Shown here: positions 25,775 to 35,640 of the stretch, piece by piece | How positions within the stretch are numbered: the stretch's first letter is position 1 | Layout of the letters: every line of letters begins with the position of its first letter | Source of the DNA: Solobacterium sp. | Lineage (GTDB): Bacteria > Bacillota_I > Bacilli_A > Erysipelotrichales > Erysipelotrichaceae | DNA: 52,330 bases | Assembly: GCA_017432325.1 (NCBI GenBank) | Contig: JAFRJJ010000042.1 | Span: 1 to 52,330 of the forward strand | Direction of reading: 5' to 3' | Notes under the pieces: model-generated | What the model saw: only the letters and a program-made list of their open reading frames with translations | Database searches by the model: none | What the model was told of the DNA's origin: nothing | Translations under genes and position numbers: made by a program

Positions 25775-26424
25775 TGGTCGAACAGCTCATCACTTTCTTC
25801 GTTTTCAAACTGGGGAAGCGCCGGCAGCTCATCCAGGCTCAGCAGCTTGAATGAATCCATGAACTCATCCGTCACTTCATAAAGGATCGGACGTCCCGGT
25901 GCGTCGGAACGGCCGGATACCCTGATCAGATCCCTGGCTTCCAGTTTTCTCAGCATCATATCAGCTCCTACCCCGCGGATCTCTTCGATCTCGACACGGG
26001 TGATCGGCTGCTTATAGGCAATGATCGCAAGCGTTTCAAGAGCTGCCTGTGATAATGTCGTTGTCTTGGACAGCTGGAACAGCTTCTTTGCGTACGGGTG
26101 GACGACCGCTTTGGAAAGGAACCGGTAAGTTCCCCCGTAGTTGGCGATCTCGATGCCGTACTGATCATCCAGGTATTTGACCTGCAGATCATCCATCAGC
26201 TGCTTCACTCGTTCTTCCGGTATTTCCAGGCTTCTGGCAGCCTGTTCTGCTGTCAGTCCTTCATCTCCGACGATAAACAGCAGCCCTTCCAGGATCGCCT
26301 GGGCCATGCCTGTTTCAATATATCCTTCCGGATACAGAGCCTTTGCCAGTTCGGGATCCTGCAGCTGGACGGGTTTCTGTTCCGTTACGATCTTCAGATT
26401 GATCTCTTTCTTTTCTTCATCCAT
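25771..26424 (-). CDS. scpB: ScpB, segregation and condensation protein B
   Basis: A 217-residue kite subunit of the SMC-ScpAB condensin complex, which compacts and segregates the chromosome. It has two winged-helix domains: MAQAILEGLLFIVGDEGLTAEQAA (~39-62) and TLSQAALETLAIIAYKQPITRVEIEEIRGV (~142-171), the latter the family hallmark. The N-terminal ~35 residues (EEKKEINLKIVTEQKPVQLQ) are an extra charged leader. It overlaps scpA by eight bases and the SGNH lipoprotein gene by four. Confidence 0.95.
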   Translation of the reverse strand: MDEEKKEINLKIVTEQKPVQLQDPELAKALYPEGYIETGMAQAILEGLLFIVGDEGLTAEQAARSLEIPEERVKQLMDDLQVKYLDDQYGIEIANYGGTYRFLSKAVVHPYAKKLFQLSKTTTLSQAALETLAIIAYKQPITRVEIEEIRGVGADMMLRKLEARDLIRVSGRSDAPGRPILYEVTDEFMDSFKLLSLDELPALPQFENEESDELFDQ

Positions 26425-27160
26425 TGCTTATACCTACACCTCTGGAAAACCAGATCGTTTCGTTTTCATCGATCGTAAACGCGAGAACATGCTGACGGGC
26501 AAGATCGAGCACAGCCAGGAATGTCGCGATAAACATCGGGATATCATGGCAGTCATCCAGCAGTGCCTCAAACCGGAATGTCGGACCAAGCCGGTCAAGC
26601 TTGGCACGTACTTCCAGTTCACGATCCTCCATGGAGATCTCACGGGCAGTGTACTTCGTTTCGATCGGTCTGGCAAGACGCAGACGCATCATGCATTTGC
26701 GCATCGCCTTGAACAGATCATTCGGATTCCCTTCATAATGCAGGTCGTCCGTACTGTTGATCCATTCATCCGCTTCCTGGGACAAAGGCTTGGACATCAT
26801 CTTCTGACGCTGTTCATACAGCGCGTTGAGCTGGGAACTGACCTCCTTGAACTGCTGGTATTCAAGCAGCCGCCTGATCAGACGTTCCTTCGGGTCTTCT
26901 TCATATTCATCGTTCAGCTCACTGTCATCCTTGGGAAGCAGCCGTTTGGATTTGTATTCGATCAGATCGGCAAGTTCGACCAGATACTCACTGGCGATCT
27001 CCAGATGCAGCTCTTTCATGGCGTTCAGATAACCGATATACTGGTCCGTCAGAACGTTGACATCGAGGTCAAACAGGTCGAGCTGTTTCTCCTTGATCAG
27101 ATGCAGCATCAGGTCCAGCGGGCCTTCAAACTTTTCAATCGTGACTTTGAATTCTTCCAT
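26417..27160 (-). CDS. scpA: ScpA, segregation and condensation protein A (kleisin)
   Basis: A 247-residue kleisin that bridges the two SMC heads. The N-terminal block FKVTIEKFEGPLDLMLHLIKEKQLDLFDLDV and YLVELADLIEYKSKRLLP are family hallmarks. The C-terminal winged helix (~170-245, IPMFIATFLAVLDLARQH) contacts the SMC cap. The frame extends to 27220, but that region is the leuS terminator. ATG 27160 gives the standard N-terminus. No Shine-Dalgarno sequence precedes it; a TATAAT lies nine bases upstream, so a leaderless message is predicted. It heads the scpA-scpB-SGNH-DUF4358 operon. Confidence 0.95.
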   Translation of the reverse strand: MEEFKVTIEKFEGPLDLMLHLIKEKQLDLFDLDVNVLTDQYIGYLNAMKELHLEIASEYLVELADLIEYKSKRLLPKDDSELNDEYEEDPKERLIRRLLEYQQFKEVSSQLNALYEQRQKMMSKPLSQEADEWINSTDDLHYEGNPNDLFKAMRKCMMRLRLARPIETKYTAREISMEDRELEVRAKLDRLGPTFRFEALLDDCHDIPMFIATFLAVLDLARQHVLAFTIDENETIWFSRGVGISNG

Positions 27161-27169
27161 ACGAAGAAG

Positions 27170-27178
27170 ATTATAACA
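27170..27178 (-). promoter_or_regulatory. scpA extended -10, predicted leaderless
   Basis: On the minus strand TGTTATAAT (27178-27170) is a perfect extended -10, with nine bases (CTTCTTCGT) to the ATG. The TG of this element directly follows the T-tract of the leuS terminator. No -35 match is seen. Confidence 0.7.
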
Positions 27179-27217
27179 AAAACCATGCCGTTCCTCCATA
27201 GGACGGACATGGTTTTT
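27178..27217 (-). terminator. leuS terminator
   Basis: AAAAACCATG (27217-27208 on the minus strand) pairs with CATGGTTTTT (27187-27178), with an inner CCGTCC/GGAGG-type stem. The A and T flanks make it bidirectional in form. Confidence 0.85.
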
Positions 27218-27229
27218 CATTGCATCATT

Positions 27230-29626
27230 TCAGCCTTTGACAACGATGTTGACGATCTTGTTGGGAACTACGATCACCTTTGCGACTGTCTTGCCTTCCA
27301 TGAACGGCTTGATGCCTTCCTGTTTCAGGGCTTCTTCTTCCAGGAATGCCTTATCGCTGTCCATCGGAGCGTCGAACTTCGCGCGGATCTTGCCGTTGAC
27401 CTGTACGACGATCGTTACGGATTCCTGTACGAGGCCTGCCTCATCATATGTCGGCCATGCGGCATATGCCAATGTTTCCTCACCGGTCAGGCGGCTGTTG
27501 ATCTCTTCACACATATGAGGAGCGAACGCGCTCAGCATCCTGATAAAGTTCACCAGCATGCCTTTATTGACTTTGCCGAGCTTATAGCAGTCGTTCACGA
27601 AGATCATCATCTGTGAGATCGCCGTGTTGAAGTTGAGCGTTTCGATATCGGATGTCACCTTCTTCACCATGAAGTTGTAGCTGTAGTTCAGCTCAGGAGT
27701 TGTTTCATCAGTGATCATTTTTTCATCTTCTGCCAGTCTCCAGACACGTTCGAGCCACTTTCTCGCGCCGTCCATACCCTTTGCGGACCACGGGAGAGAC
27801 GCTTCCAGAGGTCCCATGAACATCTCATAGACACGCAGCGCGTCGGCACCATGGCTCTGTACGAGTTCATCGGGGTTGACGACATTGCCCAGTGACTTGG
27901 ACATCTTGACGCCGTTTTCTCCAAGGATCATACCCTGGTGGAACAGCTTCTGGAACGGTTCCGGCGAAGACACGATACCGCAGTCAAACAGTACCTTATG
28001 CCAGAACCTGGAATACAGCAGGTGCAGTACGGCATGTTCAGCACCGCCTACATACAGGTCTACCGGCAGCCAGTGATCCATCAGTGCCTTGTCAGCGATC
28101 GCTTCGTTGTTATGCGGATCCAGGTAGCGGATATAGTACCAGCAGGAACCTGCCCACTGAGGCATCGTATTGGTTTCACGCTTGCCCTTGACACCGTCGA
28201 TCTCGACATTCAGCCAGTCCTCGCAGTGTGCCAGCGGTGATTCGCCGTCCTGTGAAGGCTTGTAGTTGCTGGTGACAGGCAGTTCAAGCGGCAGGTCGCT
28301 CTCATCGACCGTACGCATCGTACCGTCTTCCATGTGGATGATAGGGATCGGTTCACCCCAATAGCGCTGTCTTGAGAACAGCCAGTCCCTGAGTTTGTAC
28401 TGGACCTTTGCGCTTCCGCAATGGTGTTCTTCCAGCCATGCGATCATCGTTTTGATCGAGTCTTCCTTGTTCAGACCGTTGAGCCAATCGGAATTGATAT
28501 GAAGACCGTCCTGTGTCCAGGCAGCTTCCTCAATGTTTCCGCCTTCCAGTACCGGAATGATCGGCAGGCCGAACTTCTTAGCAAACGCGTAGTCACGTTC
28601 ATCATGCGCCGGTACAGCCATGATCGCGCCGGTTCCGTATGTCGCCAGGACATAGTCCGAGATCCAGATCGGGATCTCCTTGCCGTTGACGGGGTTGACC
28701 GCATAGGCTCCGGTAAATACGCCTGTCTTGTCTTTGTTCAGGTCTGTACGTTCCAGATCGGACTTCTTTGCGCATTCTGCCTGATATGCTTCGACTTCAG
28801 CTCTGTGTTCATCTGTCGTGATGTCGTTGACGAACGGATGTTCGGGAGACATGACGCAGTATGTCGCGCCGAAGAGCGTATCGCATCTGGTCGTGAATAC
28901 GGTGAATTCCTTGTTCGTTCCCTTGACAGCGAATACAACGTCTGCGCCTGTGGATTTGCCGATCCAGTTGCGCTGCATTTCCTTCGTGGAATCCGGCCAG
29001 TCGACCAGCTCCAGGTCATCCAGCAGGCGTTCCGCATATTCCGTGATCTTCAGTACCCACTGACGCATATTCTTTCTGACGACAGGGAAACCGCCGATCT
29101 CGGACTTGCCGTCAACGACTTCTTCGTTGGCAAGTACCGCGCCGAGTTCCGGGCACCAGTTGACAGGCATCTCGGCGATATAAGCCAGACCTCTCTTGTA
29201 GAGCTGCAGGAAGATCCACTGTGTCCACTTATAGTAATCGGGATCACATGTCCTGATCTCTCTGTCCCAGTCATATGAGAAACCGAGTGATTTGATCTGA
29301 TCGCGGAAATGATCGATATTCGCGTAAGTGAATTCGGACGGATGATGTCCTGTCTTCAGTGCGTACTGCTCTGCCGGCAGACCGAACGCATCAAATCCCA
29401 TCGGATGCATGACATTGAAGCCCTGCATTCTCTTCATACGGGAAATGATGTCCGTAGCCGTGTATCCTTCCGGATGTCCGACATGGAGTCCCTGTCCTGA
29501 GGGATAAGGGAACATATCCAGGATGTAATACTTCGGCTTGCTGAAATCATCGCCGACGGTACGGAATGTTTTGTTTTCATCCCAGTACTTCTGCCATTTC
29601 TTTTCAACTGACTTGTGATCGTACAT
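27230..29626 (-). CDS. leuS: Leucyl-tRNA synthetase
   Basis: A 798-residue class I synthetase that charges tRNA-Leu. The HIGH motif region is [15 protein letters not shown] (~41-55) and the KMSKS loop is at 574-578. The CP1 editing domain (~220-415, [12 protein letters not shown] and [15 protein letters not shown]) removes misactivated residues. The anticodon-binding domain and C-terminal [12 protein letters not shown] block are complete. Length is typical. It is controlled by a T-box leader directly upstream and ends in a strong terminator. GGAGGAAAGATAAC precedes the ATG. Confidence 0.98.
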   Translation of the reverse strand: MYDHKSVEKKWQKYWDENKTFRTVGDDFSKPKYYILDMFPYPSGQGLHVGHPEGYTATDIISRMKRMQGFNVMHPMGFDAFGLPAEQYALKTGHHPSEFTYANIDHFRDQIKSLGFSYDWDREIRTCDPDYYKWTQWIFLQLYKRGLAYIAEMPVNWCPELGAVLANEEVVDGKSEIGGFPVVRKNMRQWVLKITEYAERLLDDLELVDWPDSTKEMQRNWIGKSTGADVVFAVKGTNKEFTVFTTRCDTLFGATYCVMSPEHPFVNDITTDEHRAEVEAYQAECAKKSDLERTDLNKDKTGVFTGAYAVNPVNGKEIPIWISDYVLATYGTGAIMAVPAHDERDYAFAKKFGLPIIPVLEGGNIEEAAWTQDGLHINSDWLNGLNKEDSIKTMIAWLEEHHCGSAKVQYKLRDWLFSRQRYWGEPIPIIHMEDGTMRTVDESDLPLELPVTSNYKPSQDGESPLAHCEDWLNVEIDGVKGKRETNTMPQWAGSCWYYIRYLDPHNNEAIADKALMDHWLPVDLYVGGAEHAVLHLLYSRFWHKVLFDCGIVSSPEPFQKLFHQGMILGENGVKMSKSLGNVVNPDELVQSHGADALRVYEMFMGPLEASLPWSAKGMDGARKWLERVWRLAEDEKMITDETTPELNYSYNFMVKKVTSDIETLNFNTAISQMMIFVNDCYKLGKVNKGMLVNFIRMLSAFAPHMCEEINSRLTGEETLAYAAWPTYDEAGLVQESVTIVVQVNGKIRAKFDAPMDSDKAFLEEEALKQEGIKPFMEGKTVAKVIVVPNKIVNIVVKG

Positions 29627-29644
29627 GTTATCTTTCCTCCTGAT

Positions 29645-29850
29645 AAAAAAGACGTCCTTGATCTAAGGACGTCTGTAATAACGCGGTACCACCTTAGTTC
29701 ACAGTTCAGCACTGTGCGCTTAAGCTCATATTAACGCCATGAACGCGGCTGCTCGGAAGTTCAGTTCAGATCAGCTTTATGCTCCGGGTCGCACCATCCC
29801 CCGTCTCTCTGTGCCACTTTTCAGATCCTACTTGGTCTTCGTCAACGTAA
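29645..29850 (-). promoter_or_regulatory. T-box riboswitch of leuS (tRNA-Leu sensing)
   Basis: On the minus strand the leader has a stem I region with GATGGTGCGACCC. The specifier segment GAA-CTG-AAC (29767-29759) gives a CUG leucine codon at 29764-29762. The antiterminator T-box AAGGTGGTACCGCG (29695-29682) follows. Downstream is the terminator stem GACGTCCTTAGATCAAGGACGTC (29673-29651; ends only: GACGTCC and GGACGTC) followed by TTTTTT. Uncharged tRNA-Leu should stabilise the antiterminator and permit leuS transcription. The specifier call relies on the usual GAA-NNN-AAC pattern. Confidence 0.93.
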
Positions 29851-29857
29851 CGTGATT

Positions 29858-29886
29858 ATCTTAACAAACTATAGGTCAAACTTCAA
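29858..29886 (-). promoter_or_regulatory. leuS promoter
   Basis: TTGAAG (29886-29881), 17 bp, TAAGAT (29863-29858), with an extended TG just before the -10. It lies 22 bases downstream of the GH1 stop codon, and no terminator separates them. Confidence 0.65.
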
Positions 29887-29907
29887 TCAGCATCTCGATT
29901 TTTCTGC

Positions 29908-31383
<1,476 letters not shown>

Positions 31384-31394
31384 TCATCCTATTC

Positions 31395-31435
31395 ATTGTA
31401 ACAGGATTGCATTCGCATAAACAAAAGAATAAAAT
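31395..31435. promoter_or_regulatory. Divergent promoters for GH1 and the C26 hydrolase
   Basis: Plus strand: TTGCAT (31407-31412), 17 bp, TAAAAT (31430-31435). Minus strand: TTGTTT (31424-31419), 18 bp, TACAAT (31400-31395) with extended TG. The two promoters overlap across about 18 bases, so their polymerases should exclude each other. Confidence 0.7.
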
Positions 31436-31457
31436 ACGGTTCATACGAGGTGAAGTT

Positions 31458-32174
31458 ATGAAAAAACCTTTGATCTGCCTGAGTGCACGTGACAGTATGA
31501 TCAACACAACAAGGATCTATTACGACAATGAAAGCTATTTTGATTATGTAAAGGCAGGCGGCGGCATTCCTGTTCTTTCCGGTACAGTTACACAGGAAGA
31601 AGCGGAACAGCTCGCGGAACGTTTTGACGGTCTCATCGTCACAGGCGGCGGTGACTGCGATCCTGCACTATATCAGGAGGAAAATACGCTCAGCGTGATC
31701 GTTGAACACGATATTGATGAATCCGATATCCTCCTGTACAAAGCATTCGTAAAGGCCGGAAAACCGGTTCTCGGCATCTGCCGCGGCATCCAGCTGATCA
31801 ATGTTGCCGAGGGCGGTTCACTGATCCAGGACATCCCGTCAGAGCCTGAAGAATACGGGGAGCATAATCAGAGACACCTCCCGGACCATCCTGTCGGAAC
31901 GACCGCGCATGCCTGCACATTTGTGCCCGGCAGTGTCCTGCATGAGATCTTCTCCGACTCCCATGACGTCAATACATACCATCATCAGGCGATCCGCCGT
32001 CTGGCGGAAGGATTCCGTGTGACAGCAATGAGCACAGACGGTCTGATCGAAGGAATTGAAAAAGAAAATGTCACTGCAGTGCAGTGGCATCCGGAACGTT
32101 TAACACATGATGAGAAGCATCTGAGGCTGATGCAGTGGTTTGTTGAACAGTGCTCAGCGCATCAGACCCGTTAA
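31458..32174 (+). CDS. Gamma-glutamyl-gamma-aminobutyrate hydrolase family protein (peptidase C26)
   Basis: A 238-residue class I glutamine-amidotransferase-like hydrolase related to PuuD. Seen: LIVTGGGDCDPALY, the nucleophile elbow GICRGIQLINVAEGGSLIQD with catalytic Cys, the loop HLPDHPVGTTAHACTF, HHQAIRRLAEGF, and AVQWHPE with the catalytic His and Glu. By family it cleaves gamma-glutamyl bonds, such as gamma-Glu-GABA. No polyamine genes surround it, so the substrate is open. ATG 31458 follows GAGG; the frame extends upstream into the promoter. Its 3' end overlaps the convergent HAD-like gene by 21 bases. Confidence 0.9.
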   Translation: MKKPLICLSARDSMINTTRIYYDNESYFDYVKAGGGIPVLSGTVTQEEAEQLAERFDGLIVTGGGDCDPALYQEENTLSVIVEHDIDESDILLYKAFVKAGKPVLGICRGIQLINVAEGGSLIQDIPSEPEEYGEHNQRHLPDHPVGTTAHACTFVPGSVLHEIFSDSHDVNTYHHQAIRRLAEGFRVTAMSTDGLIEGIEKENVTAVQWHPERLTHDEKHLRLMQWFVEQCSAHQTR

Positions 32175-32921
32175 GTCTTCGACCACAAAGTCAGGCTGTA
32201 CCCTTCTCTGCAGGGCGTTGTCCGTTTCGTCCATGGCTGACATTGACAGTACGGTACGGATCCCCGCAGCGATGCCGCAGGTGATCTCCGGCTCGGGCTG
32301 GCTTGTAACAAGCACAGCATCTTCGATCGACTGGCGCAGGTACACAAGCGACCTGCTGACGATCAGTCCGGAAGGAATACCCGCTTCCAGTGCCCTGGTG
32401 CCGGAAGCGCTCTCCAGCATTTTGACAACTGAACCGCTTCCGATCAGATCTCCGGAAGTGGTTTTTTCTTTCAGCACGGGATCAGTGGATACGATATATG
32501 CCCCGCCGCTGATCAGGCGAAGCGCATAGCTGTAATCATTGAACGACGCGCTATGATCACTGCCGACAAACAGCCAGTCAGCGTGATTCATATTCAGTGA
32601 GAAGCCTCCCAGTTTCAGGATCTCGGTCATACCCTTGCCGCCGATATATCCGGCAGTTTTCTTATCCGGATATTTCCGGCAGATCGCGTCGACCGCTGCC
32701 ATCGTGGATGTGTAGAACATCTGCGGAACCATTTCATTGAATCCGGCACGGTTCATCATCTCTGCCAGCTGCGCACGCGTATACGTCGACTGGTTTGTCA
32801 GGATCACAAACGGAATATGGTTATCGATCAAGGTATTCATAAAATAGACAGCGCCCTTCCTGGGCCTGCCCTGCCTGTTGATCAGACAGCTTGTCATAAT
32901 CAGGAAACAGTTTGCTATCAT
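32154..32921 (-). CDS. HAD-IIA (NagD-like) protein with lost catalytic motifs
   Basis: A 255-residue protein with the overall HAD-IIA plan: PRKGAVYFMNTLIDNHIPFVILTNQST (motif II Thr kept), a C2 cap, AGIRTVLSMS and PDFVVEDL at the end. Motif I, normally DxDGT, reads MTSCL (residues 9-13), so the nucleophile Asp and the acid/base Asp are gone. Motif IV, normally GDxxxTD, reads TSQPEPEIT, without the metal-binding Asp pair. The frame is open and starts at ATG 32921 behind CAGGTG, with a TGGTATAAT promoter, so it looks like an expressed pseudo-phosphatase rather than a decaying gene. Function unknown; a binding or regulatory role is an inference. Confidence 0.75.
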   Translation of the reverse strand: MIANCFLIMTSCLINRQGRPRKGAVYFMNTLIDNHIPFVILTNQSTYTRAQLAEMMNRAGFNEMVPQMFYTSTMAAVDAICRKYPDKKTAGYIGGKGMTEILKLGGFSLNMNHADWLFVGSDHSASFNDYSYALRLISGGAYIVSTDPVLKEKTTSGDLIGSGSVVKMLESASGTRALEAGIPSGLIVSRSLVYLRQSIEDAVLVTSQPEPEITCGIAAGIRTVLSMSAMDETDNALQRRVQPDFVVEDLTGLMR

Positions 32922-32939
32922 AATTCACCTGCCAAAAGA

Positions 32940-32974
32940 ATTATACCACAGTGAAATTCCGATTGTGGTATCAT
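32940..32974. promoter_or_regulatory. Mirror-image divergent promoters within an inverted repeat
   Basis: Minus strand: TGGTATAAT (32948-32940). Plus strand: TGGTATCAT (32966-32974). Both are extended -10 elements, back to back with 23 bases between the hexamers. They form the inverted repeat ATACCACA / TGTGGTAT (32943-32950, 32964-32971). Neither has a recognisable -35. The repeat could also bind a regulator. Confidence 0.65.
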
Positions 32975-32995
32975 TAACAAAGTGAGGGAGAGCTT

Positions 32996-33865
32996 ATGAA
33001 GATCTGGCAGAAGATACTGTTGATACTTGGATTGATCCTGCTGATGGCAGGAGCATTGTCCTATGACGCCTACTACGCGGCTGCCCAGAGATTTACGCCA
33101 AGATATGAAACGCTGAGTTCAGAAAGCATTCCTGCTCAGCTGGACGATGTCACGATCCTGTTTTTCTCGGATCTTGATTACGGCACGTTCATGGATAAGG
33201 CAAGGCTGAACAAGCTCGTCAATGCCATCAACAATCTCTCGCCCGATATCGTGATCTTCGGCGGTGATCTGTTCGACATTGCCTGCACGCCTGATGAAGA
33301 GACCGTGGCGGAAGTTACGGAAGGCCTGCGGTCGATCAGTCATCACCTCGGCAAGTTCGCCGTGCTCGGTGATTTTGATCACCGGAACGACGAGATCCTG
33401 GAGCTGACCCAGCAGGTCCTCTATGACGCGGATTTCGAGCTGCTCTACAATGCCAGCATCCCGATCAGAAACACCGGTTCTCAATCGATCACTTTGATCG
33501 GTATCGACAGTGCGCTCAAAGGTTATCCGAACACACGTTCATCGTTCGCGAATGTTTCGAAGAACGCTTATACGATCACCGTCTGCCATACACCGGATGA
33601 AGCAGATAAAGTCCCCACTGATCTCGTTGATTATTTCCTTGCCGGACACAGTCATGGCGGCCAGATCTACTATGGATTCGGCGCCTGGTATACACCGGAT
33701 CAGGCAGTCAATTATTTCCGCGGCAAGCATGTCGTTGACGGTACATTTACGCTGGATATCTCAAGCGGCGTCGGAACGACCGGAGAGGATATCCGCTTCC
33801 TGGCAAATGCCGAGGTCGTGCTCTACCGTCTGAATCATATTGAAACAGTTTCTGAAGAAAACTGA
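32996..33865 (+). CDS. YkuE-like metallophosphoesterase with variant metal motifs
   Basis: A 289-residue membrane-anchored phosphoesterase (TM ~5-24, then an outside catalytic domain). Family motifs: GGDLFD (II), CHTPDE (IV) and LAGHSHGGQIYYG (V) are normal. Motif I, usually SDxH, reads SDLDYG, and motif III, usually GNHD, reads GDFDHR. Two of the usual metal and phosphate contacts are therefore changed, and activity or metal choice may differ. Some subfamilies tolerate Asp at the motif I position, so loss of function is not certain. ATG 32996 follows GAGGGAG. It is transcribed divergently from the HAD-like gene. Confidence 0.83.
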   Translation: MKIWQKILLILGLILLMAGALSYDAYYAAAQRFTPRYETLSSESIPAQLDDVTILFFSDLDYGTFMDKARLNKLVNAINNLSPDIVIFGGDLFDIACTPDEETVAEVTEGLRSISHHLGKFAVLGDFDHRNDEILELTQQVLYDADFELLYNASIPIRNTGSQSITLIGIDSALKGYPNTRSSFANVSKNAYTITVCHTPDEADKVPTDLVDYFLAGHSHGGQIYYGFGAWYTPDQAVNYFRGKHVVDGTFTLDISSGVGTTGEDIRFLANAEVVLYRLNHIETVSEEN

Positions 33866-33895
33866 CCGGACCAGTGAACTGGCCCGGCCTTTTTC
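33866..33895 (+). terminator. Terminator of the metallophosphoesterase gene
   Basis: CCGGACCAGT pairs with ACTGGCCCGG around a short GA loop (33866-33887; one A-C mismatch), then CCTTTTT. Confidence 0.85.
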
Positions 33896-35555
33896 ATATC
33901 TGACGTTCGAATACCGCTGCTTCATAGGGCTGCAGCTGCCCAGGTATATGATCTGCTGAAGAGACCAGCAGTTGTGATCGATTGAGGATCGTTTTGTCGT
34001 AGGAAACGGTCTGACCGGTGAAATTCAGCAGTACTACCGCTTCATGTGATTCATTTCCGCGCACGAACGCGAAGACCTGATCACTGCCGTTCATGATCTC
34101 CCGATAGCTTCCGTTGACCAGAACACTGTGGGTATTTCTGAGTACCGCCATCTTCCGGTACCAGGAAAGAACACTGGTACTGTTCTGTGACTGTGATGCC
34201 GCATTGCATTCCGGATAATCATCATTGAGCCTCAGCCAGGGGATGCCGTCTGTAAATCCGGCATTTTTTTCTGCTGTCCACTGCAGAGGTGTTCTTGCGC
34301 TGTCCCTGCTGAAATGATGGACCGCATCCATAGCCTGTTCAGCGGAATATCCTTCACCGATCAGGAAGTCATAATGGTTCTTTGTAGAGATGTCATTGTA
34401 GTCATTGATATCATCCCATGACACATTCTGCATGCCAAGTTCCTGCCCCTGGTAGACAAAAGGTGTGCCGCGGAGCGTATACATCAGTGTTCCGATGAGT
34501 TTGCCGGTCATATTCCTGTCTGCGTCAGACGGGAAGTAATGGCTGACACAGCGGGGCTGGTCGTGGTTCTCAAAGAAGACCGGGTACCATCCGCTTTCTG
34601 CGGTATTCTTCTGGCTTTCACTGATGAGATGCTTCAGTTCTTTCAGTGTCCAGTTTCTTAGTTCCGCCCAGTTCGTTTCATCCTTCAGGTCGATCACGAC
34701 ATGACCGAATTCGAAGACCATGTCAAATACACCGTTGTCTCCTACCCATAAGGGAAGATCCGCCGCCGAAACACCGTTGGCTTCGCCGACCGTAAAGATA
34801 TCATGCCCCTTCTGTACCCTGTCTTTGAACTCATGCAGGAAATCAAGGATCCCCTCGGTATTGGCAGTCATATTGTGGATCGCACACATACCGTCGCCAT
34901 AATCGGGAATGCCGTCTCTGAATTCCGGCTTTTTGATGTACGTTACAGCATCCATCCGGAATCCGCCGACACCTTTTTCCACCCAGTATGAGGCAGCGTC
35001 ATACAGCGCATTGCGCATATCCGGATTCTCCCAGTTCAGATCAGGCTGTTCTTTCAGGAATGTATGCAGGTAGTACTGCCGACGTGATTCACACCATGTC
35101 CATGCAGAACCCCCGAAGATACTGCGCCAGTTTGTCGGAGCACTGCCGTCAGGTTTCGCATCACGCCAGATATACCAGTCGCTTTTCGGATTATCCCTCG
35201 ATGAGGAAGACTCAATAAACCACGGATTCTGGTCGGATGTATGGTTGAACACAAGATCCATCACGATACGGATATCCCGTTTGCCTGCTTCACGGATCAG
35301 GCGTTCCATATCTTCCATGGTTCCGAACATTTCATCGATCTCATAGTAATCAGCGATATCATATCCGTTGTCTGCCTGCGGTGATCTATAGCATGGTGTA
35401 AGCCATAACGCGCCGGCACCGAGTTCTTTCAGATGATCCAGTTTCTCCGTAATACCGTTCAGATCGCCGATCCCGTCTCCATTGGAATCATAAAAACTTC
35501 TGACATAGATCTCATATGCGATCGTCTTCTGCCACCATTTCATTGTATTTGTCAT
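33894..35555 (-). CDS. GH13 alpha-glucosidase
   Basis: A 553-residue cytoplasmic alpha-glucosidase of the oligo-1,6-glucosidase subfamily. Conserved regions: the calcium loop DSNGDGIGD, region I DLVFNHTSDQNPWF, region II GFRMDAV (nucleophile Asp), region III FTVGEANG (acid/base Glu) and region IV FENHDQPR (third Asp). The residue after the nucleophile is Ala. In this subfamily Ala here is associated with alpha-1,4 preference and Val with alpha-1,6, so maltooligosaccharides are the more likely substrate. The start is ATG 35555 behind GGCAGG; the frame extends to 35588. It has no sugar transporter beside it. Confidence 0.92.
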   Translation of the reverse strand: MTNTMKWWQKTIAYEIYVRSFYDSNGDGIGDLNGITEKLDHLKELGAGALWLTPCYRSPQADNGYDIADYYEIDEMFGTMEDMERLIREAGKRDIRIVMDLVFNHTSDQNPWFIESSSSRDNPKSDWYIWRDAKPDGSAPTNWRSIFGGSAWTWCESRRQYYLHTFLKEQPDLNWENPDMRNALYDAASYWVEKGVGGFRMDAVTYIKKPEFRDGIPDYGDGMCAIHNMTANTEGILDFLHEFKDRVQKGHDIFTVGEANGVSAADLPLWVGDNGVFDMVFEFGHVVIDLKDETNWAELRNWTLKELKHLISESQKNTAESGWYPVFFENHDQPRCVSHYFPSDADRNMTGKLIGTLMYTLRGTPFVYQGQELGMQNVSWDDINDYNDISTKNHYDFLIGEGYSAEQAMDAVHHFSRDSARTPLQWTAEKNAGFTDGIPWLRLNDDYPECNAASQSQNSTSVLSWYRKMAVLRNTHSVLVNGSYREIMNGSDQVFAFVRGNESHEAVVLLNFTGQTVSYDKTILNRSQLLVSSADHIPGQLQPYEAAVFERQI

Positions 35556-35587
35556 GAGGGTACCTGCCTTTATTATCTGTTGACACA

Positions 35588-35593
35588 ATTATA
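35588..35593 (-). promoter_or_regulatory. -10 of the GH13 gene
   Basis: TATAAT on the minus strand (35593-35588), about 32 bases before the ATG. A weak hairpin TCCGG/CCGGA and T-rich run just upstream may end the XRE operon. Confidence 0.45.
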
Positions 35594-35640
35594 CATTGAA
35601 AAAACAAATCTCCGGAAATATACCGGAAACCTGTCATCTG

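Noticed and set aside
26177..27616. 479-codon open frame on the plus strand across scpB, scpA and leuS
   Set aside because: It runs antisense to three clear genes, has no ribosome site or family match, and its composition mirrors the codons of the opposite strand.
28421..29278. 285-codon plus-strand frame opposite leuS
   Set aside because: Antisense shadow; leuS motifs are complete on the minus strand.
32154..32921. Frameshift as the cause of the missing HAD motif I
   Set aside because: I read the bases around the start; the frame is continuous with a ribosome site directly before ATG 32921, and the residues on both sides of the lost motif still align with the family.
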